From Flavobacterium foetidum (GTDB taxonomy: Bacteria; Bacteroidota; Bacteroidia; Flavobacteriales; Flavobacteriaceae), in contig NZ_SJTF01000008.1 in assembly GCF_004634245.1 (NCBI RefSeq), positions 1 through 64,000 of the forward strand: a stretch of DNA of 64,000 bases. Direction: 5' to 3'. Under the pieces are notes generated by a model that made no database searches, was not told the origin of the DNA, and saw only the letters and a list, made by a program, of their open reading frames with translations. The number at the start of each line of letters is the position of its first letter. Position 1 is the first letter of the stretch. Shown here in pieces: positions 54,479-63,314 of this stretch. Made by a program: the position numbers and the translations under genes.

Positions 54479-57163
54479 ATGAAAAAATTATTACTTTTTA
54501 TTTTTCTTTTTTCTTGCAGTATTGGTGTTTTTGCACAAAAAGATAATTTGTGGCAACAGATAAATTCTGTTTCTTCGTTTAGAAAATCGACTGCGACTGT
54601 AGAATCAGCTAAAAAGTATTATACCTTAAATACAACCTCCTTAAAAGAAAAGTTGGTCTCGGTAAATGGGAAAACCGCAAAAGAAAATCCCACCGAAATC
54701 ACGATTCCGAACAGTGAAGGAGTTTTAGAACGATTTTCAGTTTGGGAATCTTCAAATTTTGATCCAGAACTGCAAGCAAAATATCCAGAAATCAGAGCTT
54801 ACGAAGGAAGAGGAATCGATGATAAATCGGCCAAAGTTCATTTCAGCGTTGCACCTATAGGAATTCAGACTATGGTTTTTCGTCCAGCGAAATCGACCGA
54901 GTATATCGAGCAGAATCCAGAAAACACATCAGAGTATGTTGTTTTTAAAGCCACTGACAATGCAGATAAAAAAATGCGTTTAGAATGTAAGACCGCAAAT
55001 GTAAGTCTGGCAGATGCATCTTCGTCAAAGACAGCCAAAACGGCCGCAAATACTAAACAATTTAAAACGCTTCGTCTAGCATTATCCTGCACAGGAGAAT
55101 ACACTGCGTTTCATGGCGGTACAAAGGCAGCCGCTCTTGCGGGAATGAATGCGACCTTAACACGTGTCAATGGCGTATTCGCAAAAGATTTGGCAGTAAA
55201 AGTTGTTCTCATTGCCAACAACGATGCGATTATTTATACCAATGCTTCAACCGACCCGTATTCTAATGCGTCTGCAGGTGCATCTCAAACTAATCCGACT
55301 TGGGGTCAAGAGGTTCAAAGCACCTTGACTTCAGTTATCGGAAATGCAAATTATGATATTGGACATTTATTTGGGGCTTCGGGCGGAGGCGGAAATGCCA
55401 ACTGTATAGGATGCGTTTGTGTAAATCCGACAACGGGTAATCCGCTTGCAAAAGGGAGTGCTTATACTTCTCCGGCTGATGCAAAACCGCAGGGTGATAC
55501 TTTTGATATCGACTTTGTGGCGCACGAAATGGGACATCAATTGGGAGCAACTCATACATTTTCGCACACTAGCGAAGGTACCGGAACTCAATATGAGCCA
55601 GGAAGCGGTTCTACGATTATGGGATATGCTGGAGTAACTGGAAGTTATGATGTGCAGAATTTTTCTGATGATTATTTTTCGTACGGAAGCATTCTTCAAA
55701 TCCAAACAAATCTTGCCGGAAAATCTTGTCCTGTCACTACAGCGATTGCAAATAATCCTCCAATCATAAATGCTGGTCTAGATTATACAATTCCGAAAAG
55801 CACTCCTTTCATTTTAACGGGAACTGGTACAGATCCAGAAGGCAATGCGATAACCTATACTTGGGAACAGTTTGACAGCGCTGTTACCACTTTTAACGCA
55901 AACTCTGTAGCTTATCCTGCCAAACCAGACGGACCGATGTTTAGGTCGATTGCGCCCTCGACTTCTCCGATACGGTATATGCCAGCTTTAAGTTCTGTGC
56001 TCAATAATGTATTGACAACAACTTGGGAGTCGGTTTCTTCTGTTAACAAAACAATGAATTTTACCCTTACCGGAAGAGACAATGCAGCCGGAGATACAGC
56101 ACAAACCGGAACAGATGCGATGGTAGTTACAGTAAATGCCAACACAGGGCCTTTTGCAGTGACTTCGCAAAACACAGATAATATAGGATGGGAGAGAGGA
56201 TCTTCTCAGACCATTACTTGGAGCGTCAATAGTACCAATACGCTTCCGGGTTCTGCCAATGTAAATATTAAATTGTCTTTAGACGGCGGCTTAACATTTC
56301 CTGTGGTGTTGGCTTCTAATACGCCAAACGATGGTTCTGAAACAGTTGTAGTGCCAAGCGGAATAAATGTTTCTGGTAACTGCAGGCTTTTGGTAGAACC
56401 TGTAGGAAATATTTATTATGCAGTAAACAGCAGACCTTTTGCGGTAGGATACACTGTTTCTACAGATTGTGGATCGTACAGTGTTGGTAATGCTTATAGT
56501 ATTCCTTTCGGCTCATCGTATTTAGATAAAACAGTAACTGTTCCTGCTTCTACAGGAACTGTCTCAGATGTGAATGTTCTGGTAAATGTAACGCATGCCA
56601 AGTTATCAGATTTAGAAATGCAACTTGTAAGTCCGAGCGGCACAGTGGTGCGCTTGTTCAATAGAAGCTGCGACGGTACAAATTCGACGTTATCATTGCA
56701 GTTTGACGATGAAGGAGCACCTTTAAGTTGCAGCGCAACCACAAACCAAATTGTGATTCCAGTTGATGCTTTAAGTGCTTTTAACGGAGAAAATCAGCAA
56801 GGAAATTGGACTTTTAGAGTTCGTGATAATGTGACTGGTGGTTTCGGGACTATAAATTCGGCTTCAATAAATATTTGCAGTAAGACCTATACTCTAGGAA
56901 CATCAGATTTTGAGAATCTAAATTTTGCGCTTTATCCAAATCCGAACAAAGGTAATTTTTCGATTCAATTCGAAAGTAATTCCAATACAGGAGTAAAAAT
57001 TTTGGTGCATGACATTTTGGGAAGAACAGTCTACAGCGCAGATTTTGAGTCTGTGGCCGATTTCAATCAAAATATTCAGCTTCCAAATCCAACTTCAGGA
57101 ATTTACTTTGTAACGATTATCGACGGAGAAAGAAGAACCGTAAAAAAAATAGTAGTCAATTGA
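54479..57163 (+). CDS. T9SS-exported reprolysin-type zinc metalloprotease
   Basis: An 894-residue secreted protease. Signal peptide MKKLLLFIFLFSCSIGVFAQ; a propeptide-like region to about 190; a metalloprotease domain with the zinc site HEMGHQLGATH (His349, Glu350, His353, His359) and a met-turn-like STIMGYAG; an Ig/fibronectin-like region (about 430-650); a proprotein-convertase P-like domain (about 660-800; DLEMQLVSPSG, GNWTFRVRDN); and a C-terminal type-A T9SS signal (FALYPNPNKGNF ... GERRTVKKIVVN). It would degrade external protein. Unlike the five giant proteins it lacks the shared module. Confidence 0.93.
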   Translation: MKKLLLFIFLFSCSIGVFAQKDNLWQQINSVSSFRKSTATVESAKKYYTLNTTSLKEKLVSVNGKTAKENPTEITIPNSEGVLERFSVWESSNFDPELQAKYPEIRAYEGRGIDDKSAKVHFSVAPIGIQTMVFRPAKSTEYIEQNPENTSEYVVFKATDNADKKMRLECKTANVSLADASSSKTAKTAANTKQFKTLRLALSCTGEYTAFHGGTKAAALAGMNATLTRVNGVFAKDLAVKVVLIANNDAIIYTNASTDPYSNASAGASQTNPTWGQEVQSTLTSVIGNANYDIGHLFGASGGGGNANCIGCVCVNPTTGNPLAKGSAYTSPADAKPQGDTFDIDFVAHEMGHQLGATHTFSHTSEGTGTQYEPGSGSTIMGYAGVTGSYDVQNFSDDYFSYGSILQIQTNLAGKSCPVTTAIANNPPIINAGLDYTIPKSTPFILTGTGTDPEGNAITYTWEQFDSAVTTFNANSVAYPAKPDGPMFRSIAPSTSPIRYMPALSSVLNNVLTTTWESVSSVNKTMNFTLTGRDNAAGDTAQTGTDAMVVTVNANTGPFAVTSQNTDNIGWERGSSQTITWSVNSTNTLPGSANVNIKLSLDGGLTFPVVLASNTPNDGSETVVVPSGINVSGNCRLLVEPVGNIYYAVNSRPFAVGYTVSTDCGSYSVGNAYSIPFGSSYLDKTVTVPASTGTVSDVNVLVNVTHAKLSDLEMQLVSPSGTVVRLFNRSCDGTNSTLSLQFDDEGAPLSCSATTNQIVIPVDALSAFNGENQQGNWTFRVRDNVTGGFGTINSASINICSKTYTLGTSDFENLNFALYPNPNKGNFSIQFESNSNTGVKILVHDILGRTVYSADFESVADFNQNIQLPNPTSGIYFVTIIDGERRTVKKIVVN

Positions 57164-57325
57164 TAATGTTAACCCGTTGGGTGAAATAGCTTCATTCAAA
57201 AATTAAAATCTCATCTGCTAAAATCTGCATAAATCCTTTTGTTTATAAATTTTCACGCAGATTCAAACAGATTTAATCTCTAAGCTGATTTAATAGGATT
57301 GAAAAAAATAATTTCAATCAAAAGG
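57164..57325. other. Intergenic remnant repeat after the protease
   Basis: Contains aaatctgcataaatcc, tttcacgcagattcaaacag and similar phrases, which resemble a degenerate dispersed sequence seen between flavobacterial genes. A weak AT-only hairpin GATTGAAA/TTTCAATC (57297-57319) lies next to the comF-like stop. No gene is supported. Confidence 0.4.
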
Positions 57326-58006
57326 TTAATGAGCCATAGCGATACAGATTACGCTAATTTTAGCTCCAGGAATTTTTAGCAATGCTCGAGAACAGGCTTC
57401 TAAAGTCGCACCAGTGGTCAAGACATCGTCTACAAGAACGAAATGTTTGTCTTGGTCTGTTTCTTTAAAATGAATGTCAAAAATGTTTTCAATGTTTTCA
57501 GACCTTCCTAGTAGATTTTTTTTGGACTGGGTCTTGGCGTATTTTTTTCGATATAAAATGGTGTCGTTATAAGTTAGTTGTAAGCCTTCTGCAATCGCTT
57601 TTCCAAAATTGGCGGTTTGGTTATAGCCTCTTTCCTTAAATTTCTTTTTATGAAGCGGTACCGGAATCACGACTTCAAACGGACTAGCGAGTTGCAGTTC
57701 CTTTAGTTCTTCTGCATACCAGCTTCCTAAAACTGTTCCGATTTCCTGATGGCCTTTGTATTTTAAATTATGAATGAGCTCCTGAACAATCCCTTTTTTA
57801 TTAAAATATAAAAATGTCGAAACATGTTGCATGTCAATCTTGCCGTAGAACTTTTTTGAGGCTTCGTTTTTTGGATCTAAATAATAATGGGTCAAAGGCA
57901 TTTCATGTCTGCAGATTGTGCAGAAAACTATTTCGTTAGACATCAAAATCTTATGACAGCCGCTGCATACTTTCGGGAAAAATAGGTTTAAAAGAAAATT
58001 AATCAC
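57326..58006 (-). CDS. ComF-type phosphoribosyltransferase family protein
   Basis: A 226-residue protein with an N-terminal zinc-finger-like pair (CSGCHK and CTICRHE) and the PRPP-binding signature FVLVDDVLTTGATLE near residue 195. PVPLHKKKFKERGYNQ is a typical ComF motif. Homologues in naturally competent bacteria take part in DNA transformation; here the role is unclear. It is divergent from glyS, with its own -7 box. Confidence 0.88.
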   Translation of the reverse strand: MINFLLNLFFPKVCSGCHKILMSNEIVFCTICRHEMPLTHYYLDPKNEASKKFYGKIDMQHVSTFLYFNKKGIVQELIHNLKYKGHQEIGTVLGSWYAEELKELQLASPFEVVIPVPLHKKKFKERGYNQTANFGKAIAEGLQLTYNDTILYRKKYAKTQSKKNLLGRSENIENIFDIHFKETDQDKHFVLVDDVLTTGATLEACSRALLKIPGAKISVICIAMAH

Positions 58007-58026
58007 AAAACACAGGAATTTATTTA

Positions 58027-58034
58027 CAAAAATA
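58027..58034 (-). promoter_or_regulatory. -7 element of the comF-like gene
   Basis: TATTTTTG on the minus strand, 21 bases before the ATG at 58006. A TTG sits 15 bases upstream of it (58052-58050), slightly closer than the usual 17-23. Confidence 0.5.
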
Positions 58035-58089
58035 ACGAAAATGCCGTTTCAAACTTTATAATTTTTCTTTTTTTTAAAGGTACTTTTTA

Positions 58090-58097
58090 TATTTTTG
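58090..58097 (+). promoter_or_regulatory. glyS -7 element, nearly leaderless
   Basis: TATTTTTG ends only 7 bases before the glyS ATG at 58105, so the transcript would begin at or within a few bases of the start codon. The start is well supported by the family N-terminus. Confidence 0.5.
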
Positions 58098-58104
58098 CAT
58101 CACT

Positions 58105-59646
58105 ATGGCAAAACAAGAAGATATATTTAAGAATGTGGTTTCGCACGCAAAAGAGTACGGATTTATTTTTCCGTCAAGCGAAGTTTACGACGGTTTAAGT
58201 GCTGTATACGATTACGCACAAAACGGGGTCGAATTAAAAAAGAATATCCGTGAATATTGGTGGAAATCAATGGTTCAGATGAATGAAAATATTGTCGGCC
58301 TTGATGCTGCGATATTGATGCATCCAACAACCTGGAAAGCTTCTGGTCACGTTGATGCTTTCAATGATCCGTTAATTGATAATAAAGATTCTAAAAAAAG
58401 ATATAGAGCAGACGTTTTAGTTGAAGATTTTGCTGAAAAAATTCACCAAAAAGCGCAAAAAGAAATTGACAAAGCAAAAGCTCGTTTTGGAGACGCATTC
58501 AACGAACAAGAATTTGTAACTACAAACGCTCGTGTTATTGAATATTTGGCTAAAGAAAAAGAAATTAGAGAACGTTTAGGGCGTTCTTTAGGAGCTGGAG
58601 ATTTAGACGATGTAAAAGCTTTGATCGAAGAGCTTGAAATAGCTGATCCTGAAACGGGTTCTAAAAACTGGACTGATGTAAAACAGTTCAACTTAATGTT
58701 TGGAACTAAATTGGGTGCTTCTGCAGAAAATGCGATGGATCTTTATTTACGTCCAGAAACGGCTCAAGGTATTTTCGTAAACTTTTTGAATGTTCAGAAA
58801 TCTGGTCGTATGAAAGTTCCTTTCGGAATTGCCCAAACGGGTAAAGCGTTCAGAAACGAGATTGTAGCAAGACAATTTATTTTCCGTATGCGTGAATTCG
58901 AACAAATGGAAATGCAATTTTTTGTACGTCCGGGAGAAGAAATGCAATGGTACGAACACTGGAAAGAAACGCGTCTAAAATGGCACTTGTCTTTAGGTCT
59001 GGGCAAAGAAAACTACCGCTACCATGATCACGAAAAATTAGCACACTACGCAAATGCGGCAGCAGATATCGAATTTAATTTCCCATTCGGATTTAAAGAA
59101 TTGGAAGGAATTCACTCTCGTACAGATTTCGACTTAAAAGCGCACGAAGAATACTCAGGAAGAAAACTACAATATTTTGATCCGGAGTTAAACGAAAACT
59201 ATGTTCCTTACGTAGTAGAAACTTCTGTTGGTTTAGATCGTATGTTTTTGGCAGTTTTTGCTACTTCATTAAAAGAGGAAACTTTAGAAGACGGTTCTAC
59301 AAGAACTGTTTTACAGTTACCGGCAGTTTTAGCTCCAACTAAAGCAGCGGTTTTACCATTAATTAAAAAAGATGGTTTGCCAGAAATTTCAAGAAAAATC
59401 ATTGAAGATTTGAAGTGGGATTTCAATGTGGCTTATGATGAAAAAGATGCTGTAGGACGTCGTTACAGAAGACAGGATGCTTTAGGAACGCCTTTCTGTA
59501 TCACAGTAGATCATCAAACTCTTGAAGACGAAACAGTAACCATCCGTCACCGAGATACAATGAAACAAGACCGTGTAAAAATTACTGAATTAAGAGGTAT
59601 TATCGAAAACGAAGTTTCGATGAAAAACTGGTTAATGAAGATGTAA
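58105..59646 (+). CDS. glyS: Glycyl-tRNA synthetase (alpha2 class II type)
   Basis: A 513-residue dimeric-type glycyl-tRNA synthetase. MAKQEDIFKNVVSHAKEYGF, HPTTWKASGHVDAFNDPL, the motif-2 region AQTGKAFRNEI and FRMREFEQMEMQFF, the motif-3 region ETSVGLDRMF, and the anticodon-binding domain (about 390-510) are present. Its length is normal. A terminator follows. Confidence 0.98.
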   Translation: MAKQEDIFKNVVSHAKEYGFIFPSSEVYDGLSAVYDYAQNGVELKKNIREYWWKSMVQMNENIVGLDAAILMHPTTWKASGHVDAFNDPLIDNKDSKKRYRADVLVEDFAEKIHQKAQKEIDKAKARFGDAFNEQEFVTTNARVIEYLAKEKEIRERLGRSLGAGDLDDVKALIEELEIADPETGSKNWTDVKQFNLMFGTKLGASAENAMDLYLRPETAQGIFVNFLNVQKSGRMKVPFGIAQTGKAFRNEIVARQFIFRMREFEQMEMQFFVRPGEEMQWYEHWKETRLKWHLSLGLGKENYRYHDHEKLAHYANAAADIEFNFPFGFKELEGIHSRTDFDLKAHEEYSGRKLQYFDPELNENYVPYVVETSVGLDRMFLAVFATSLKEETLEDGSTRTVLQLPAVLAPTKAAVLPLIKKDGLPEISRKIIEDLKWDFNVAYDEKDAVGRRYRRQDALGTPFCITVDHQTLEDETVTIRHRDTMKQDRVKITELRGIIENEVSMKNWLMKM

Positions 59647-59664
59647 TTTTTTCTGAATACTATT

Positions 59665-59704
59665 CAAAATCCCAAATTCTAATGCTGAATTTGGGATTTT
59701 TTTG
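59665..59704 (+). terminator. Terminator after glyS
   Basis: AATCCCAAATTC/GAATTTGGGATT stem with loop TAATGCT and a T run; 19 bases after the stop. Confidence 0.92.
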
Positions 59705-59935
59705 TTTAACGAAAGGCATTAAACTTTTCACCACTATTTTTCAAACTTTTTAAACTTTAACATTTTGGATTAATGTGTTAACAATGAGTGTTTTGAATTT
59801 CAAATATTCGTAATTTTAAGTGTAAGTAAAAGACTAAATCCAATTTTTTTTCTCAGTTTTCACAAATAATTGTTTCTTTAACAAAAAAGAAAGAATGAGT
59901 AGGAAGAATTCTTCGCAAATAATTAAAGCTTAAAA

Positions 59936-60745
59936 TTGAAAAAGTATTCGTATATTATTATTGATGATAATCCCGAAAGTGCTGTAAACACTAGAAAAAT
60001 TGCAGACGGCTTTTCGGAATTAAGCTTTTTGGCATCGGCATCTAGTTACGAAGAAGGGCTCGCATTGGTTTTGGAACAACAGCCAGCACTTATATTTTTA
60101 GAAATTGCACCAGAGAATATTTCCAGTAATCTATCGCTTTCTTTTATTAATGAATTGTACAGGTATTTAGCCGCGATTCCTAAAATCATAATTACGACTC
60201 TGAAAAAAGATTTGGCGTTTGAAGCCATCAAGTATGATGTTTTTGATTATATCGTAAAACCCGTAATACAAATAGACCTGCTCAAGCTGATTCTGAAACT
60301 AGACAAAAGCACTTTGGCCTCAGAATCAATTAAAATCAAGAACGAAATTACAACTTCTGTAACATCGTTTGCAAGAACTGCTCGCAATATCGAAGAACCG
60401 CTCGTTATTTGTATAAAATCTTACGGAGATTACCGTTATGTCAATGCAGAAGAAATCTGTTATTTTCAGGCCGATAACAACTCAACCGATATTTATCTGA
60501 GCAACGGCGAAATGATTACAGCTTTTAAAACTTTAAAGCATTTTGAGAGCCTTTTGACTTTTCCTTTCATCCGGATTCATAACAGTTATGTCATCAACAG
60601 AAATTACATTTCGAGGATTCATAGCGGAAACTCAATGTGTTACATAAAAAACTCCTCCAAAAAGATTCCGTTTTCCAAAACTTACAAGACAAATGTTGAC
60701 CTAATTATTGCAGATTTTGCAGCTGGAAATTACCTAGAAGTCTAA
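59936..60745 (+). CDS. LytTR response-regulator-like protein with Glu at the phosphorylation site
   Basis: A 269-residue protein starting with TTG. Residues 5-125 form a receiver domain: acidic pair Asp10-Asp11 in IIIDDNPES, Thr87/Thr88 in IIITTLKK and Lys108 in YIVKPV. The phosphoacceptor site reads FLEIAP, with Glu56 instead of Asp. Residues about 160-262 are a LytTR DNA-binding domain (YVNAEEICYFQADNN, FIRIHNSYVINRNYI). It may be locked in an active-like state. Its target could be the small gene downstream (60923), but no LytTR operator was recognised. Confidence 0.85.
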   Translation: MKKYSYIIIDDNPESAVNTRKIADGFSELSFLASASSYEEGLALVLEQQPALIFLEIAPENISSNLSLSFINELYRYLAAIPKIIITTLKKDLAFEAIKYDVFDYIVKPVIQIDLLKLILKLDKSTLASESIKIKNEITTSVTSFARTARNIEEPLVICIKSYGDYRYVNAEEICYFQADNNSTDIYLSNGEMITAFKTLKHFESLLTFPFIRIHNSYVINRNYISRIHSGNSMCYIKNSSKKIPFSKTYKTNVDLIIADFAAGNYLEV

Positions 60746-60922
60746 AAATTAAGTGTTTACATGAATTTGCTACCCATTGACTACCAATTGGGTACGATCT
60801 ACCATAAACCTATTTTTTTGTATAAATTTTTTTTGAATACCGTAGTAGTTTTACACCATGATTCGCAGCAAAAAGCGATGATTTTCCAAAAAAAAATAAA
60901 AACATAATTAATACTTTAGGTC
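60746..60922. other. Intergenic leader of the small exported protein gene
   Basis: A 177-base AT-rich gap. No exact TAnnTTTG box or terminator; the LytTR gene may read through into the small gene, or an atypical promoter lies here. Confidence 0.35.
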
Positions 60923-61171
60923 ATGAAAAAAACAGCTTTAACATTCGGATTATTCTCTTTAGTAACTGTAGCAACTTCTTTTGCAGCTCCAGAAGCTCCA
61001 ACTTATTTAGCAGCAAACGATTCTATTAAAACATTACCAATCGACGGTGGTGCAGCAGGTGGTGTGATTAAAAAACAAGATTTTCATGGATCTAACACTG
61101 AATTACAAAGCAATCATTTGAATTTTGCAAACGTTAACCAATCTCTTGGACACGATAAAAAAGTAGACTAA
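60923..61171 (+). CDS. Small exported protein, unknown
   Basis: An 82-residue protein with a signal peptide (MKKTALTFGLFSLVTVATSFAAP) and a mature part of about 60 residues with no cysteines (APTYLAANDSIKTLPIDGG; GSNTELQSNHLNFANVNQ). No family recognised. It is flanked by regulators on both sides and ends at its own strong terminator, which suggests regulated, separate expression, possibly as a signal or a stress-envelope peptide. That is inference. Confidence 0.75.
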   Translation: MKKTALTFGLFSLVTVATSFAAPEAPTYLAANDSIKTLPIDGGAAGGVIKKQDFHGSNTELQSNHLNFANVNQSLGHDKKVD

Positions 61172-61195
61172 ACTACACAACAAAAATACAAATTA

Positions 61196-61224
61196 AGGCT
61201 GTCAGATTCTGACAGCTTTTTTTG
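61196..61224 (+). terminator. Terminator after the small exported protein
   Basis: GCTGTCA-GATTC-TGACAGC stem-loop followed by TTTTTTT, 24 bases past the stop. Confidence 0.92.
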
Positions 61225-61238
61225 TATCTATTTTTTAG

Positions 61239-61246
61239 TATTTTTG
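61239..61246 (+). promoter_or_regulatory. -7 element of the histidine kinase gene
   Basis: TATTTTTG, matching TAnnTTTG, 19 bases before the TTG start at 61266, just downstream of the preceding terminator. Confidence 0.5.
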
Positions 61247-61265
61247 AGAAAATTCTGAAACACAA

Positions 61266-63314
61266 TTGAAGAAAAAAAACAAAATACTATTCCTTTTATT
61301 TCTTGTTTTAATGGCATGTAATAAGAAAGCAGAATCAGATCAGGATACTGTGGCAATAGACAGCCTGCCGACTTTTCTTTCGCTGGCCAATGAGAATAAT
61401 CTTCCGTTAAAAATTAAGCAAAAATACAATCAGAAAGCACTCAATATTATTTTGAGGCAAAAAGACGATTCTATCAATAAGGTAAATCTTTTTAAGGTAG
61501 CCAATCGTTATTACAATATGAGCGATTGGAAATCGTATCTCGAAACCACAAAACTGATTCTTGAAAGAGCAGAAAAATCAAAGGATTCTGTTCATATGGC
61601 TAAGGCTTACACTTATCTAGGCGACTATTATTTGTCTCAATCTGTGCCCGATAGCGCTTTTTTGAATTATTATAAAGCCGAAAAAACATACCTGAAAATC
61701 AATGACGAGATCAATCTTGCGAAAACTTTTTTGAACAAAGCAAACCTGCAATATAACGAAGGTGATTTCTTTGAAAGCGAAATAGCTGTTTTTAAAGCCC
61801 TAAGCATTTTGAAAAATCAGAAAAATGTAAACGAACTTTTGTATGAAAGTTATAACCTGCTCGGAATTTTATACAACGAAAGAGAAGAGTTTACCAAAGC
61901 GCTCGAGTTTCAGAATAAAGCTTTGAATATTTTGAATGATAAGACTATAGCACATGCCTATCAGTATAAGGCGGCTTCTTTAAATAATATAGGTTTTATC
62001 TACATGCATATGGGCAGTTACCAAAAAGCAAAAGGCTTTTTTGAAAAAGGGCTTCAAGAAAAAAATCTCTTTGTAGATCGAACGAGCCTCTATGCAATTT
62101 TATTGGATAATTTAGGTTATAGCAAATTCAAATTAAACGAATCAGATCAGTTGCCCGATCTGTTTTTCGAATCTTTAAGAATTAGGGACAGTCTTGATCT
62201 TACTTCTGGAGTAGTGTCAAGTAAAATTCATTTGTCTGAATATTATGCTTTTAAAAAAGATACTTTCCGAGCATTTCAGTTTTCAAAGCAAGCGCTGACT
62301 TTATCTCGAGGTTCTACAAAACTGATTAATACGCTCGAAGCACTTAAGCAAACTGCTGCGGTTGACCCTAAAAATGCTTCCAAATATTCGAGAGAATATA
62401 TTCAGCTTAATGAAAAAATGCTGAAAGCTGAACGTACAATGGGGGAGAAGTTTTCTAGAATAGCTTATGAAACCAACGAAATTAAAGATCAGAATTCTAA
62501 TCTTCAGGAAAAAAATAAGACACTTATATATGTTTTCAGTATCTGTACCTTGATTGGTTTGTTTTTTTATGTTTATAAAACCCAGCAAGCAAAAAACCGC
62601 GAACTGATTTTTAAACAACAACAACAGATTGCCAATGAAGATATTTATAATCTCATGATTTCGCAGCAAAATGAAATCGAACAAACCCGAATCAAGGAAA
62701 AGAAAAAAGTAGCGCAGGAACTTCATGACGGTGTTTTAGGTCGAATGTTCGGAATAAGAATCAGTTTGGACAGTCTTGATAAAATGGATGAAGCTCAGGC
62801 AGCAGAAAAAAGAAAAAAATACCTGGCCGAACTCAAAAACATCGAACAGGATATCCGAGAAATTTCTCACGACTTAAACAGGGAAAAGTCAGAATTAATT
62901 AATAATTTTGTTGCAATACTAAAAAAACTGTTTGAAAATCAGAAAAATACTTACTCGTCAAAATTAATTACCGTTTTTGATCCTAATATAAGATGGGAAT
63001 TGATCAGCAATATCGATAAGATCAATCTGTACCGAATTATTCAAGAAGGACTTCAGAATTGTAATAAGTATGCAGAAGCAGATATTATTACAGTTGAATT
63101 GAAAAACGAAGACGACTTTTTAGTAGTTAGAATTATTGATGACGGAATTGGATTTGATACCAGAAGAACTAAAAACGGAATAGGTCTTCATAATATTGAA
63201 TACCGTACAGCCGAATCTAATGGTATAGCAACAATAGAATCTGTTAAAGGAGAAGGAACGACACTTACAGTGAAAATTCCCATTGACCAAAAATATAAAC
63301 CTGAATCACCATGA
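61266..63314 (+). CDS. TPR-containing lipoprotein sensor histidine kinase
   Basis: A 682-residue kinase with TTG start. Lipobox LMAC (Cys18) is followed by TPR repeats (about 60-400; e.g. YTYLGDYYLSQSVPDSAF, LYESYNLLGILYNEREEF), one membrane helix (about 419-438; IYVFSICTLIGLFFYVY), a coiled-coil linker, and a HisKA_3 domain with His487 in VAQELHDGVLGR. The ATPase domain has QEGLQNCNKYA (N box), DDGIGFD and GIGLHNI. The TPRs probably sense a periplasmic partner. The gene overlaps the next by ATGA, so they are coupled. Confidence 0.93.
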   Translation: MKKKNKILFLLFLVLMACNKKAESDQDTVAIDSLPTFLSLANENNLPLKIKQKYNQKALNIILRQKDDSINKVNLFKVANRYYNMSDWKSYLETTKLILERAEKSKDSVHMAKAYTYLGDYYLSQSVPDSAFLNYYKAEKTYLKINDEINLAKTFLNKANLQYNEGDFFESEIAVFKALSILKNQKNVNELLYESYNLLGILYNEREEFTKALEFQNKALNILNDKTIAHAYQYKAASLNNIGFIYMHMGSYQKAKGFFEKGLQEKNLFVDRTSLYAILLDNLGYSKFKLNESDQLPDLFFESLRIRDSLDLTSGVVSSKIHLSEYYAFKKDTFRAFQFSKQALTLSRGSTKLINTLEALKQTAAVDPKNASKYSREYIQLNEKMLKAERTMGEKFSRIAYETNEIKDQNSNLQEKNKTLIYVFSICTLIGLFFYVYKTQQAKNRELIFKQQQQIANEDIYNLMISQQNEIEQTRIKEKKKVAQELHDGVLGRMFGIRISLDSLDKMDEAQAAEKRKKYLAELKNIEQDIREISHDLNREKSELINNFVAILKKLFENQKNTYSSKLITVFDPNIRWELISNIDKINLYRIIQEGLQNCNKYAEADIITVELKNEDDFLVVRIIDDGIGFDTRRTKNGIGLHNIEYRTAESNGIATIESVKGEGTTLTVKIPIDQKYKPESP

